From Bacteroidota bacterium (GTDB lineage: Bacteria; Bacteroidota; Bacteroidia; Chitinophagales; Chitinophagaceae), in NCBI GenBank assembly GCA_018268015.1, contig JAFDXJ010000041.1, positions 1 to 64,000 on the forward strand: a DNA stretch of 64,000 nucleotides. Direction: 5' to 3'. Below, in pieces: positions 1-8,312 of the stretch. Numbering within the stretch: the stretch's first letter is position 1; every line of letters begins with the position of its first letter. The translations under genes were made by a program, and so were the position numbers. Under the pieces are notes generated by a model. The model ran no database searches. It had not been told where the DNA came from and was given only the letters and a program-made list of their open reading frames with translations.

Positions 1-253
1 AAACTTTATCCAAAGCGGAGTTCTTTCCCGCTATCCCAATCCGGCCAAAAGCACCGTAACGGTGAAAGGTTTAGATAAGAACAGCGCGTCTGAAATCAAA
101 ATCATGGATATGCAGGGCAGAGAAATCAGCAGTCAGCATTTTGACCGGGTAAGCACCGCCACACTGAATATCCGCAGCTTGGCACAGGGCGCTTATTTTA
201 TACAAATAACCCAGGGAGAAAAAGTGGTAAGGTTGAAGATGGTGAAGGAGTAA
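1..253 (+). CDS. C-terminal end of a T9SS-secreted protein (type A sorting domain), 5' truncated
   Basis: The open frame enters from the left edge (frame of base 2) and ends at a TAA at 251-253. The visible 83 or so residues are a typical type A T9SS C-terminal sorting domain: an S-R-Y-P-N-P-A motif near the start, an I-M-D-M-Q-G-R-E turn in the middle, a G-A-Y-F-I-Q-I strand and a basic K-V-V-R-L-K-M end. By family knowledge this domain directs export through the outer membrane by the type IX system and is then removed, with the cargo released or attached to the surface. The cargo domain is outside the window, so its function is unknown. A strong hairpin terminator follows. The methionine (GTG) at base 62 is internal, not the true start. 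Confidence 0.9.
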   Translation, partial: NFIQSGVLSRYPNPAKSTVTVKGLDKNSASEIKIMDMQGREISSQHFDRVSTATLNIRSLAQGAYFIQITQGEKVVRLKMVKE

Positions 254-293
254 TGATTAATTGTTAATGGTGAATGGTGAATGATTAATTGAG

Positions 294-318
294 GCCGGGT
301 GTTGTGCCCGGCTTTTTT
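294..318 (+). terminator. Rho-independent terminator after the T9SS cargo gene
   Basis: A perfect 6-bp GC stem (GCCGGG at 294-299, CCCGGC at 307-312) with a 7-nt loop is followed by six T. It lies 41 bases after the stop codon of the sorting-domain gene. Confidence 0.85.
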
Positions 319-368
319 ATGGTTGTTAAACCATTGCGGGAGAATTGTTTTGAAGATTGATGAAATAC

Positions 369-719
369 TTAAACGGAAAAACTTTCACCGCAAGCGCAAC
401 TACGGGAGGCATTTGGATTATTGAAGTAAAAGCCTTTCCCATTCAAGCCTTCTGAAAACAAGAGTTCTGTATTCAGTAAATATAAAAGGCTTTTCATATC
501 AGTAACAATCTTCATTCCATTGCTTTGAAAAACCTGGTCACCTGTTTTTTCCACATTATCGAAATCCAGTAAATAGCTAAGCCCGGAGCATCCTCCACTG
601 GTCACCCCTACACGCAGGAAATATTGTTCCGGAGAAAATCCGGCCTTTTCCATTAATTCCAAAGCCCTTTTCTTTGCTCCATCGCTGATGATAATTGCAT
701 TTTCTGTATTGAACATCAT
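369..719 (-). CDS. A-type iron-sulfur carrier (IscA/ErpA/SufA-like)
   Basis: HesB/IscA family scaffold or carrier that passes Fe-S clusters to apo-proteins in the cytoplasm. With the ATG at 719 the protein has 116 residues, normal for the family. The three conserved cysteines are present: C44 in a G-G-C-S-G-L motif, and C108 and C110 in a C-A-C-G-E-S-F tail. A TTG six bases upstream is a possible but less likely start; a second ATG follows at 716. The gene starts about 10 bases after the stop of the cysteine desulfurase, so the two are very likely one transcript, with sulfur supplied by one enzyme and the cluster carried by the other. No IscU scaffold is next to them. Which A-type subgroup it belongs to cannot be settled by eye. 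Confidence 0.9.
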   Translation of the reverse strand: MMFNTENAIIISDGAKKRALELMEKAGFSPEQYFLRVGVTSGGCSGLSYLLDFDNVEKTGDQVFQSNGMKIVTDMKSLLYLLNTELLFSEGLNGKGFYFNNPNASRSCACGESFSV

Positions 720-728
720 TTTCAAATT

Positions 729-1913
729 TTAATATTGAATACCCGCTACATTTTTTCCCAAACCCATTCTTAATTTTTGTGTCTCTTCTGTAATCCTGCT
801 TATAGCAAAATCAATTTCTTCCTCGGTAGTAAACTTTCCCAGGCTAAAGCGGAGGGAGGCATGCGCTTCCTCGTCACTTAAGCCCATTGCAGTGAGTACA
901 TGGCTCGGTCCCGGAGATGCAGAAGTACATGCAGCGCCGGCTGAAATAGCCATATCCTGAATTAAGGCGGTCATGAGTCGCTCCCCTTTAATGTCATCAA
1001 ATTGTATATTGGTGGTATTGGGTAAGCGGTGCTGTATATGGCCATTAATTCTTGTGCCGGGGATTTTACAAATCCCTGTCTCCAGCTTATTTTTTAAATA
1101 AGTGATTCGTTGCGTATTTTCTTTCATTTCAAACCGGTACAATTCCAACGCTTTTTCGAACCCCACAATCCCGGGTACATTCAATGTGCCGCTTCGAATT
1201 CCCCTTTCATGCCCACCTCCATTTATTTGTTCTGCTAATGTTACGCGCGGATTTTTTCTTCGTACAAAGAGAGCGCCAATTCCTTTTGGCCCGTTTATTT
1301 TATGCGCCGTGAATGATAATAAATCTATATGGTCATTCATCACATTCACCGGAATTTTTCCTACAGCCTGTGCACCATCACAAAAAAACAATATGCCGTG
1401 CTTCTTTGCAATTTCACCTATTTCTGCAATGGGTTGTATCACACCCGTTTCATTATTGGCATACATGATGGCTATGAGAATAGTGGTCGGTTGTATGGCT
1501 TTTTCCAAATCATTCAAATCGACCAGGCCATCGGTTTTTACCGGTAAATAAGTAACTGTGCCTCCTTTTTTTTCTACACTTTTACAGGTATCTAATACTG
1601 CTTTATGTTCTGTACAGCAGGTGATGATATGCTGGCCTTTATGGGCATACATTTCAAAAACCCCTTTAATAGCCAGGTTATTACTTTCCGTAGCCCCCGA
1701 GGTAAAAATAATTTCTTTCTGCTCAGCGCCAATAGTGTGCGCAATTTGCATCCTGGCAATATCCACAGCTTCTGCAGCCTCCCAACCAAAAGCATGATGG
1801 CGGCTGGCAGGATTACCAAAAAATTTTGTAAAATAGGGCAACATACATTCCACGACACGCGGATCAGTAGCTGTAGTAGCATTATTATCCAGGTAAACAG
1901 GTGTGGTGAACAT
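729..1913 (-). CDS. Cysteine desulfurase (NifS/IscS family)
   Basis: PLP enzyme that converts L-cysteine to L-alanine and transfers persulfide sulfur to Fe-S assembly. The 394-residue length fits class V aminotransferase-fold group I desulfurases. Visible landmarks are an L-D-N-N-A-T-T start, the PLP-stacking His in T-E-H-K (H103), the Schiff-base lysine in A-H-K-I-N-G-P-K (K205), the G-G-G-H-E-R-G-I-R-S-G-T block, and the catalytic cysteine C329 in G-A-A-C-T-S. The start is ATG, and a TATTTTTG -7 element lies 21 bases upstream on the minus strand. It is the first gene of a two-gene unit with the IscA-like carrier. Whether it serves Fe-S assembly in general or also tRNA thiolation is not decidable from the sequence. 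Confidence 0.95.
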   Translation of the reverse strand: MFTTPVYLDNNATTATDPRVVECMLPYFTKFFGNPASRHHAFGWEAAEAVDIARMQIAHTIGAEQKEIIFTSGATESNNLAIKGVFEMYAHKGQHIITCCTEHKAVLDTCKSVEKKGGTVTYLPVKTDGLVDLNDLEKAIQPTTILIAIMYANNETGVIQPIAEIGEIAKKHGILFFCDGAQAVGKIPVNVMNDHIDLLSFTAHKINGPKGIGALFVRRKNPRVTLAEQINGGGHERGIRSGTLNVPGIVGFEKALELYRFEMKENTQRITYLKNKLETGICKIPGTRINGHIQHRLPNTTNIQFDDIKGERLMTALIQDMAISAGAACTSASPGPSHVLTAMGLSDEEAHASLRFSLGKFTTEEEIDFAISRITEETQKLRMGLGKNVAGIQY

Positions 1914-1934
1914 ATTTCAGGTTAATTGATCATG

Positions 1935-1942
1935 CAAAAATA
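1935..1942 (-). promoter_or_regulatory. -7 promoter element (TAnnTTTG) for the cysteine desulfurase/IscA unit
   Basis: On the minus strand the bases read TATTTTTG, an exact match to the Bacteroidota -7 consensus, 21 bases before the ATG at 1913. No clear -33 TTTG is seen at the usual spacing. Confidence 0.5.
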
Positions 1943-2052
1943 AAAAATCCCCTGCTTTTTTTCTTTAATTTACAATTTTCCTATGAATTCATTTTACCTG
2001 TCATTAAATTTATCTAATTGAAAGTATATAAAATCATTTTAAATTAATTTAT

Positions 2053-2451
2053 ATGGTGAAAAAAATAGAGCATATTGGTATAGCCGTTAAGCGATTAGCG
2101 GAAGCCATACCGGTATATGAAAAATTGCTGCAAACAAAATGCTATAAAACAGAGGAGGTCACTTCGGAAAATGTATGTACGGCATTTTTTCAAATTGGAG
2201 ATACGAAAATAGAACTATTGGAAAGCACTACGGAAGACGGCGTGATTGCTAAATTTATTGAAAAAAAAGGTGAAGGCTTACACCATATCGCTTTTGAAGT
2301 GGACAATATAAATGAACAAATCCACCATGCCTCCCCGGATTTTCATGTGTTGCAGGAAAAGCCTAAAGCAGGTGCAGATAATAAGCAGATCTGTTTTTTA
2401 CATCCCAAAGACACACATGGTGTGCTTGTGGAATTTTGCCAGGAGCAATAA
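2053..2451 (+). CDS. mce: Methylmalonyl-CoA epimerase
   Basis: VOC-fold metalloenzyme that interconverts the 2S and 2R epimers of methylmalonyl-CoA between propionyl-CoA carboxylase and methylmalonyl-CoA mutase. The 132 residues match the family size. Signature blocks are E-H-I-G-I-A-V at the N-terminus (metal His7), I-E-L-L-E in the middle, G-E-G-L-H-H-I-A-F-E-V (second metal His) and a closing L-H-P-K-D-T-H-G-V-L-V-E-F. It stands alone on the plus strand, ending two bases before the convergent M28 peptidase. A B12-dependent acyl-CoA mutase is encoded about 30 kb away (32156), but that one looks like the isobutyryl-CoA type, so the partner methylmalonyl-CoA mutase is probably elsewhere. Confidence 0.93.
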   Translation: MVKKIEHIGIAVKRLAEAIPVYEKLLQTKCYKTEEVTSENVCTAFFQIGDTKIELLESTTEDGVIAKFIEKKGEGLHHIAFEVDNINEQIHHASPDFHVLQEKPKAGADNKQICFLHPKDTHGVLVEFCQEQ

Positions 2452-2452
2452 T

Positions 2453-4681
2453 TTATTTTATGACGCTTTGAATATAATCTGTAAATTTTTTAAGGGCATT
2501 TGCCACGACAACAATTTGATCTTGTGCTTCATCCCATTTTCTTTGTTCGATAGCTTCGCGAATACCGGGCATGGTTTTAACACCATAACCGGTATAAAAA
2601 CCGGGAGCATAAATAGCATGTTTATACCAGCTCCTGCGTGGTAAGCCATTTGCCAATAATAATTGTTGTTCTGCTTTATACAAATCACGGTTAAATGCCT
2701 GAACATCTGTAGGTGAATGCAATTCATTATTCCATTTTACAAATAAACTATCTGTGGCAGCCTGCATGGTTACCAGTGCATTTTGTAAAGGCGCAAAATC
2801 AAGATATGGAACGATTCCTTTTGGTTTAGGCAATTGCAGGTGCTTCGCCGTATCTGCGGCCAAATAATCATCCCCGTTCGCAATGATTTCATTTTCTATA
2901 TCAGTGCTTTCCCGCATGGTATTCACCAGGCTCACCAATTCGGTTGTATAACCATTAACCACTTTGTATAAATTCCTGAAATCAAATGGCAATACATCCG
3001 CATTGGCCATGCGCAAGACGGCCCGGCCGGCAGTTTCAGAAAGCGCTACACCATATACAAATGTGGGGTCTTTGAATCTTTTATAATTATCATAAGAGTC
3101 ATATATGGAATGATATTCACCTCCATCATTTTCGCCGTAATAACCCATGTCGAGCGTAGGCAAACCCAGGTGTTGTAAAAATGAAGAATAGTCAGATCCA
3201 CTCCCCAATGCGTCTAAGCCGATGCTGTTATTTTCCATGGCTTCTTTCTTTGCTTTCAGTCCGGATGCAGAAACAACCCTGATTGCTTCCAGCCTTTTTA
3301 GAACGGAAACATTTGTTTGAGGATCATTTACATCACTTGCTATTTCAGTCATGAAAGATTCTAAGGCATGTGAGCCTCCCACACTTAAAAAGCCGCGGCC
3401 ATTTAAATCAGAATTAATATATAAAACACATTTATCCTGTAATTCTTTTGCATGAGTTTCCACCCATTCTGTAGATCCAAGCAGTCCGGGCTCTTCTCCA
3501 TCCCAGGCACAATACACAATAGTACGTTTTGGCCTCCAGCCTGTTTTCATTAATATGCCCATAGATTTTGCCTCTTCCAATAAAGCGGCCTGTCCACTGA
3601 TGGGATCATTGGCTCCATTGACCCAGGCATCATGATGATTGCCGCGTATGATCCATTCATCCGGGAATTCGCTGCCTTTAATCATTCCTATGACATCATA
3701 ACAGGGAACAATATCCCAGTTGAAAGCGAGTTGCAGATGCACTTTTGTTTTTCCCGGGCCCACGTGATAGGTGATGGGTAAAGTACCATTCCATCCGGCC
3801 GGAGCAACCGGCCCCTCGAGGGCTTCAAGTAATGGTAATGCATCGTGATAACTGATCGGAAGGACGGGTATTTTTAATAAGTTGGGTGCATCCTGGTGAC
3901 CGGCAATTCTTTTCGCATCGGCCGTTGCTCCGATACCCGGAGTAAGAGGATCACCCGGATAAATAACCATATCCTGTACAGAACCTCTTTGTACACCGTA
4001 TTCACTTTTGAATGCACCTTTCGGATAAACATCACCCTGTGTATATCCATCATCCATAGGATCAGAATAAATGATACAGCCAATAGCGCCATGTTCCTGC
4101 GCTACTTTGGGCTTTGTACCACGCCAGCTACGGCCATATTTGGCAATGACGATTTTTCCCTTCACATCAACACCCATAGCGGCGAGTTTTTCATAATCAT
4201 CCGGAAGCCCATAATTGACAAAAACAAGTTCTCCGGTAACATCGCCATCCGCACTGTATGCATTGTAGGTAGGCAACTGGTTTTGCTGCCCGGACGTGGC
4301 ATCTTCTTTTAAGGCAGGTTCTTTTAAAAGAGCCTGGAACTTTGTTGGTGAAATCATTTCCAACACGCGGATTTTGGGCGTTGGAAATAATACATGGTAG
4401 GTATCTATGCGAACATCGAAGCCATAGCTTTTTAATTTATTATAAATCTTTTCAGCAACCACTTTATCACCAGGAGATCCTAAGTGATGGGGAAATGCAG
4501 ATAATTCTTTGATTGTAGCGCCAATATTTTCCGCGCTGAGGTTTTTGTCAAAATTATTTTCAAGTTGTAGTTGAATTGCCTGCCCTGAGGCTGTAAAGCC
4601 GCTGATTTGCGCCTGTTGGCAAAAGGTAATGGCAGTGAAACAAAATAAAGCCGATATGTGGCAGATAATTTTTTGAAACAT
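2453..4681 (-). CDS. Secreted M28 metallopeptidase, glutamate carboxypeptidase II (PSMA)-like
   Basis: Zinc aminopeptidase or carboxypeptidase, about 742 residues from the ATG at 4681, chosen because a signal peptide ending near C-Q-Q-A-Q starts there; an upstream start would add 11 residues. Order: signal peptide, PA domain (about 150-270, with K-G-K-I-V-I-A-K-Y-G-R), M28 catalytic domain (about 330-580) and a C-terminal transferrin-receptor-like dimerisation domain. Metal-site motifs are G-N-H-H-D-A-W-V, N-D-P-I-S-G, D-G-E-E-P-G-L-L-G-S, an N-S-D-L-N-G segment and G-G-E-Y-H-S-I-Y-D. By family it removes terminal residues from peptides outside the cytoplasm; the exact specificity is unknown. 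It faces mce and lies back to back with menG. Confidence 0.9.
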   Translation of the reverse strand: MFQKIICHISALFCFTAITFCQQAQISGFTASGQAIQLQLENNFDKNLSAENIGATIKELSAFPHHLGSPGDKVVAEKIYNKLKSYGFDVRIDTYHVLFPTPKIRVLEMISPTKFQALLKEPALKEDATSGQQNQLPTYNAYSADGDVTGELVFVNYGLPDDYEKLAAMGVDVKGKIVIAKYGRSWRGTKPKVAQEHGAIGCIIYSDPMDDGYTQGDVYPKGAFKSEYGVQRGSVQDMVIYPGDPLTPGIGATADAKRIAGHQDAPNLLKIPVLPISYHDALPLLEALEGPVAPAGWNGTLPITYHVGPGKTKVHLQLAFNWDIVPCYDVIGMIKGSEFPDEWIIRGNHHDAWVNGANDPISGQAALLEEAKSMGILMKTGWRPKRTIVYCAWDGEEPGLLGSTEWVETHAKELQDKCVLYINSDLNGRGFLSVGGSHALESFMTEIASDVNDPQTNVSVLKRLEAIRVVSASGLKAKKEAMENNSIGLDALGSGSDYSSFLQHLGLPTLDMGYYGENDGGEYHSIYDSYDNYKRFKDPTFVYGVALSETAGRAVLRMANADVLPFDFRNLYKVVNGYTTELVSLVNTMRESTDIENEIIANGDDYLAADTAKHLQLPKPKGIVPYLDFAPLQNALVTMQAATDSLFVKWNNELHSPTDVQAFNRDLYKAEQQLLLANGLPRRSWYKHAIYAPGFYTGYGVKTMPGIREAIEQRKWDEAQDQIVVVANALKKFTDYIQSVIK

Positions 4682-4792
4682 GGCAATGAGTATAAGGTGA
4701 AATAAAGACAACAAAGTAAGATTTATTATTCAATCCGAAAATTTCGGTTTAGAATAGGCGCTCAAGTATTCTAAAACATATCTTCGCGCACA

Positions 4793-5536
4793 ATGAAAAA
4801 GTTTGCGCATGACCATATTGTCCCGAATCAGGAAGATGGGCGGGATAAAAAAGAGCAGGTTGCAGATATGTTTGACAGCATTTCAAAAAGATATGACTTT
4901 TTGAATCGGTTTCTTAGTATGGGAATTGATGTGAGTTGGAGGAAAAAGGCTATCAGGGAATTATCGTCTATACATCCCAAAAATCTGTTGGATGTAGCTA
5001 CCGGTACCGGAGATATGGCCATCCTGGCTTATAAAATATTGAGACCTGAGAAAATTATAGGTATAGATATTTCACAGGGCATGTTGGAGGCGGGTGAAAA
5101 AAAAATAAAGTCCCTTGGATTTGAGAAAAATATAGAGCTTAAAAGAGGTGATAGTGAAACAATAAATTTTCCTGATAATTCGTTTGAAGGCATAACTGTT
5201 GCATTTGGCGTAAGAAATTTTGAGCACCTTGAAAAGGGTTTAGGGGAAATGAGGCGCGTGCTGAAGCCGGGAGGAAAATTAGTGATCCTGGAGTTTACAA
5301 AACCACATTTGCCCGTTGTGAAAAATTTTTATACATTTTATATGCGAAACATTGCCCCGGGATTGGGGTCCTTTTTTTCTGGAAATAAAAAAGCGTATAG
5401 TTACCTGCATGAATCCGTACAGGCATTCCCGGAAAGGGAAGAGTTTTTGAAACTCCTACAGGATGCAGGTTTCAGAGATACGAATTTAAAAATGCTTAGC
5501 TTAGGAATATGCGCCATTTATTGCGGATACAAATAA
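4793..5536 (+). CDS. menG: Demethylmenaquinone methyltransferase (UbiE/MenG family)
   Basis: SAM-dependent C-methyltransferase for the last step of menaquinone synthesis. Menaquinone is the usual quinone of Bacteroidota, so the ubiquinone role of UbiE is unlikely here. The protein has 247 residues. It shows the family opening with V-A-D-M-F-D-S-I-S and R-Y-D-F-L-N-R, motif I L-D-V-A-T-G-T-G-D, the G-V-R-N-F motif and a P-G-G-K-L-V-I-L-E-F block. A near-consensus -7 element (TATCTTCG, 4779-4786) precedes the ATG. Its 3' end overlaps porT by 28 bases in another frame, so the two are translationally coupled or at least co-transcribed; I recall this pairing from other Bacteroidota genomes. Confidence 0.94.
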   Translation: MKKFAHDHIVPNQEDGRDKKEQVADMFDSISKRYDFLNRFLSMGIDVSWRKKAIRELSSIHPKNLLDVATGTGDMAILAYKILRPEKIIGIDISQGMLEAGEKKIKSLGFEKNIELKRGDSETINFPDNSFEGITVAFGVRNFEHLEKGLGEMRRVLKPGGKLVILEFTKPHLPVVKNFYTFYMRNIAPGLGSFFSGNKKAYSYLHESVQAFPEREEFLKLLQDAGFRDTNLKMLSLGICAIYCGYK

Positions 5537-6234
5537 TCTTTTTTACAATCTTCCTTATTTTTTTGAATGAGCGTGCTTTTACTCAAATCAAACAAATAAA
5601 TCGGGCCGGGCATGATAATATGCCTTACTATTTCGGCTTATCTATTTCCTATAACAATACAACTTTACACCCTTCAAAAGATCCGCGCTTTTTGCAATAT
5701 GATAGCATCTTATCCGTGGAACCTGGAGCGAAAGGAGGTATTTCCCTTGGATTATTGGCAACTTTTCATATGAGTAAAAGATTTGAATTCAGAGCCAATC
5801 CCCAATTGATTGTTGGCGGGGCTAAATTTTTTACTTATACTTTAAAAAATCCTTTACCAACGGAAGCAGACACGGTTATTCAAAATCTTCCGTCTACAAT
5901 TATCAGTTTTCCCATGCAGGTAAAATTTAATTCAGACCGGATTAATAATTTCAGAGTTTATATGCTTGGGGGAATAAAATATGACATAGACCTGGCCAGT
6001 AATTCATCAGCAAGAAATGCGGAAGATTTTGTAAAATTAAAGAAGGGGGATTTTGGTGTGGAAGCTGGTTTAGGATTCAATTTTTATTTACCTTTTGTAA
6101 CCATTTCGCCTGAATTGAAAATTAGCTATGGTCTTTCCAATATTCATAGCCGTGACCCGGATTTGAAATATTCCAATGTGCTTGATAAACTGCAATCACG
6201 CATGATTGTTTTTACCATTAATTTAGAAGACTAA
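5509..6234 (+). CDS. porT: PorT family outer membrane beta-barrel protein (T9SS)
   Basis: The protein has 241 residues: a signal peptide (about 1-26, ending near A-F-T-Q), then alternating amphipathic strands with Y-Y-F-G-L-S-I-S-Y, F-E-F-R-A-N-P-Q-L and a terminal I-V-F-T-I-N-L typical of an eight-stranded outer membrane barrel. Family knowledge links PorT/SprT to the type IX secretion machinery, which fits the sorting domain at the left edge of the window. The ATG at 5509 lies inside the end of menG. The nearest alternative is a generic OMP_b-brl protein with no secretion role; the position after menG and the length favour PorT. Confidence 0.8.
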   Translation: MRHLLRIQIIFFTIFLIFLNERAFTQIKQINRAGHDNMPYYFGLSISYNNTTLHPSKDPRFLQYDSILSVEPGAKGGISLGLLATFHMSKRFEFRANPQLIVGGAKFFTYTLKNPLPTEADTVIQNLPSTIISFPMQVKFNSDRINNFRVYMLGGIKYDIDLASNSSARNAEDFVKLKKGDFGVEAGLGFNFYLPFVTISPELKISYGLSNIHSRDPDLKYSNVLDKLQSRMIVFTINLED

Positions 6235-6319
6235 GAAAGAACATTCGAATGTCTTAATTGTTCATGACCTTCGATTCAATATGAATGTCTCATTTAGTTT
6301 TTCAATTGTTTGAAATCAT

Positions 6320-6356
6320 AAAAAAGAGGATGGATAAAAGACTTTATGCATCCTCT
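6320..6356 (-). terminator. Intrinsic terminator of the parvulin gene
   Basis: A long stem (8 bp AGAGGATG/CATCCTCT at 6325-6332 and 6349-6356, then a one-base mismatch and an inner 5-bp ATAAA/TTTAT) is followed on the minus strand by six T. It lies 26 bases after the stop codon of the minus-strand PPIase gene. Confidence 0.8.
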
Positions 6357-6382
6357 AAAAAGGGAAAATTTATTCAAGACTT

Positions 6383-8299
6383 TTATAAGCTATTAACTAC
6401 GGCCTCATTCACCTTTACCGGATATTTTGACTTTAATGCTTCCAACCATTTTTCTTCCAGCATTTTTTGGTAATCATTTATCACAAGGCCTTTGGCATCA
6501 GCATAGTTGCGGGGAGAAGATTCCGGGATAACGCGGATAATTTGGAGGAATGAATAAGCATCGCCTTCCTCATTTTTTTCAGGAATTGTTTGATAGCCCG
6601 CTTTCAATTGTATTTCAGCATGAATGGGTAAATGATCCATTTCAAAACGGCTGCTGTCTGCCAATACTTCGGCGCTATAAGGTAAAACAATAGATCGCCA
6701 ATTGGTAGGATCATCTTTTAATGATTTAGCAATTTTTTCAGCCATTTCTTTTGAGGGTGCAGTGATAGACAAAGCGCTAAAACCCGGTTTCCAGGAATAG
6801 TTGCTGATATGGTCCGTAAAAAATTTGTAAAGAGCCATTGTATCATTAATAGCGGGCGCCCACACATGATTTTCCATTGCTGCAAAAATGAGATTTGCAT
6901 CATTGAATTCCTTTAACTGATTGCCAAAATCCGGATAGAAATTTTCCATGTGAGCGATATAATAATTTTTGACGGATTCATTTTCAAATTGACTCATAAG
7001 ATCCTGGTAAACACGCATTGCCGATGAAGGTTGTATATGCTGATCCGTTGCATAGGTAAGCCATTCAGCAACAGTGATCTTTTCATCGCCAAGAGTAAAG
7101 AGCAGCGTGGAAGGCAGGATACCCTTATAAGGGCTTACATCATTATTTTGCAGGTAAGCACCGGTATAGTTATAAAGGGTAGAGGCATCATAAGTTGCAC
7201 GGGTGTAATGGATTTCTTTTTTCCATTGTTGAATTAAGTTCTCTTTTGCAATTTGTACCCGGTTATCCTGTAGCAGCTTTTGTTGCAGTACAGCCATTTT
7301 TCCCGCATCTGATTCATCTTTGGATACCGGAACAATTTCTTTTAATTTGATAATATTGAATCCGTAGTCAGTTTCAAAAGGTTTGGAAATTTCATCCTGT
7401 GTACGCAAAGCAAAAACTTCATTTTCAAATTGATTATTGAAGTCACCCACCTGTATTTCCTTGATTTCTCCATAAATAGAAGAAGGGGATAAATTGTATA
7501 AACGCATCATATCTTCAAAAGAGGCTTTGTTATTTTTTAAAACCTGGTACACAGAATCTGCGATTTTTTCCTGTTTCATTTTTTCAGAAGCGCTGGAGGA
7601 AGGAGGAATAGAAAAAAGAATTTGTTGAAATTTACGCATTCCTTTTGCAGGCCTCTCTGCAACATTCATAAATATATGGTAGCCTGCGTTGCTTTTTACA
7701 ATTCCGGAATAGGCTCCGGGACGAAGTGTATACACGATATTCTCAATGGAAAAGGGTAAGGTAAAAACCGTAATATAACCTATATGGATTAAGGAAGTAT
7801 CGGGCGTATAATGATGGGCAATGGTTTCAAAATTTTTGCCGGATTGCAATTCCTGATAAGCCTCCTGCATTTTATTCCGTGCGGGCATTGTATCACCGTC
7901 ATTGGGGACTTCAATAAAAATTTGCTCTAATAAAATATCTTTTTGACTGCGTTCAAAAGCCTGATTAAGCATTGCATTCACATCTGCTTTTTTATTGATA
8001 TATGTTTCTGCTAATTGATTTCTGAAATTAGAAGCATCTACTTTATTGGCGTCTGTTTCCTCCAGTTTATCGTCGTAAGCAGATTGCAGTTTGAGGCGAT
8101 AATCAATATATAATTGAAGATAATTTTTTAACTGATCCTGTCTGGAGCCTTCTGTTGGAGGGCTTTTTTTAAAAGCATCAAGAAAAGTTGCCTTATCTAC
8201 TTTATGACTGCCATAAGTAAAGACGGTTTGGGAAAGGGCATGCAGGACATTGGTACAAGAGAGCAACAAGATCAAAGTTGCTTTGAATAGTTTATGCAT
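6383..8299 (-). CDS. Periplasmic peptidyl-prolyl isomerase, parvulin type (SurA/PpiC-like), two PPIase domains
   Basis: The 638-residue protein has a signal peptide ending near A-L-S-Q. An N-terminal helical chaperone region (about 25-120) follows, then two tandem parvulin domains: about 122-215, with L-L-E-Q-I-F-I, L-R-P-G-A-Y-S and G-Y-H-I-F, and about 222-325, with Q-Q-I-L-F-S-I and D-Y-G-F-N-I-I-K. A long helical C-terminal half (330-638) has no recognised domain. By family it assists folding of outer membrane and secreted proteins in the periplasm. It begins 13 bases after the TlpA-like gene, so the pair probably forms an operon handling disulfide and proline steps of envelope protein folding. 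The terminator at 6320-6356 closes the unit. Confidence 0.88.
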   Translation of the reverse strand: MHKLFKATLILLLSCTNVLHALSQTVFTYGSHKVDKATFLDAFKKSPPTEGSRQDQLKNYLQLYIDYRLKLQSAYDDKLEETDANKVDASNFRNQLAETYINKKADVNAMLNQAFERSQKDILLEQIFIEVPNDGDTMPARNKMQEAYQELQSGKNFETIAHHYTPDTSLIHIGYITVFTLPFSIENIVYTLRPGAYSGIVKSNAGYHIFMNVAERPAKGMRKFQQILFSIPPSSSASEKMKQEKIADSVYQVLKNNKASFEDMMRLYNLSPSSIYGEIKEIQVGDFNNQFENEVFALRTQDEISKPFETDYGFNIIKLKEIVPVSKDESDAGKMAVLQQKLLQDNRVQIAKENLIQQWKKEIHYTRATYDASTLYNYTGAYLQNNDVSPYKGILPSTLLFTLGDEKITVAEWLTYATDQHIQPSSAMRVYQDLMSQFENESVKNYYIAHMENFYPDFGNQLKEFNDANLIFAAMENHVWAPAINDTMALYKFFTDHISNYSWKPGFSALSITAPSKEMAEKIAKSLKDDPTNWRSIVLPYSAEVLADSSRFEMDHLPIHAEIQLKAGYQTIPEKNEEGDAYSFLQIIRVIPESSPRNYADAKGLVINDYQKMLEEKWLEALKSKYPVKVNEAVVNSL

Positions 8300-8312
8300 A
8301 TAAAAAAATTAA

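Noticed and set aside
253..292. Imperfect direct repeat of ATGATTAATTG after the first gene
   Set aside because: Two short AT-rich copies only; no array and no sign of an element.
1102..1551. Plus-strand frame of 149 codons opposite the cysteine desulfurase
   Set aside because: It lies wholly inside a well-supported gene on the other strand and has no family features or ribosome site.
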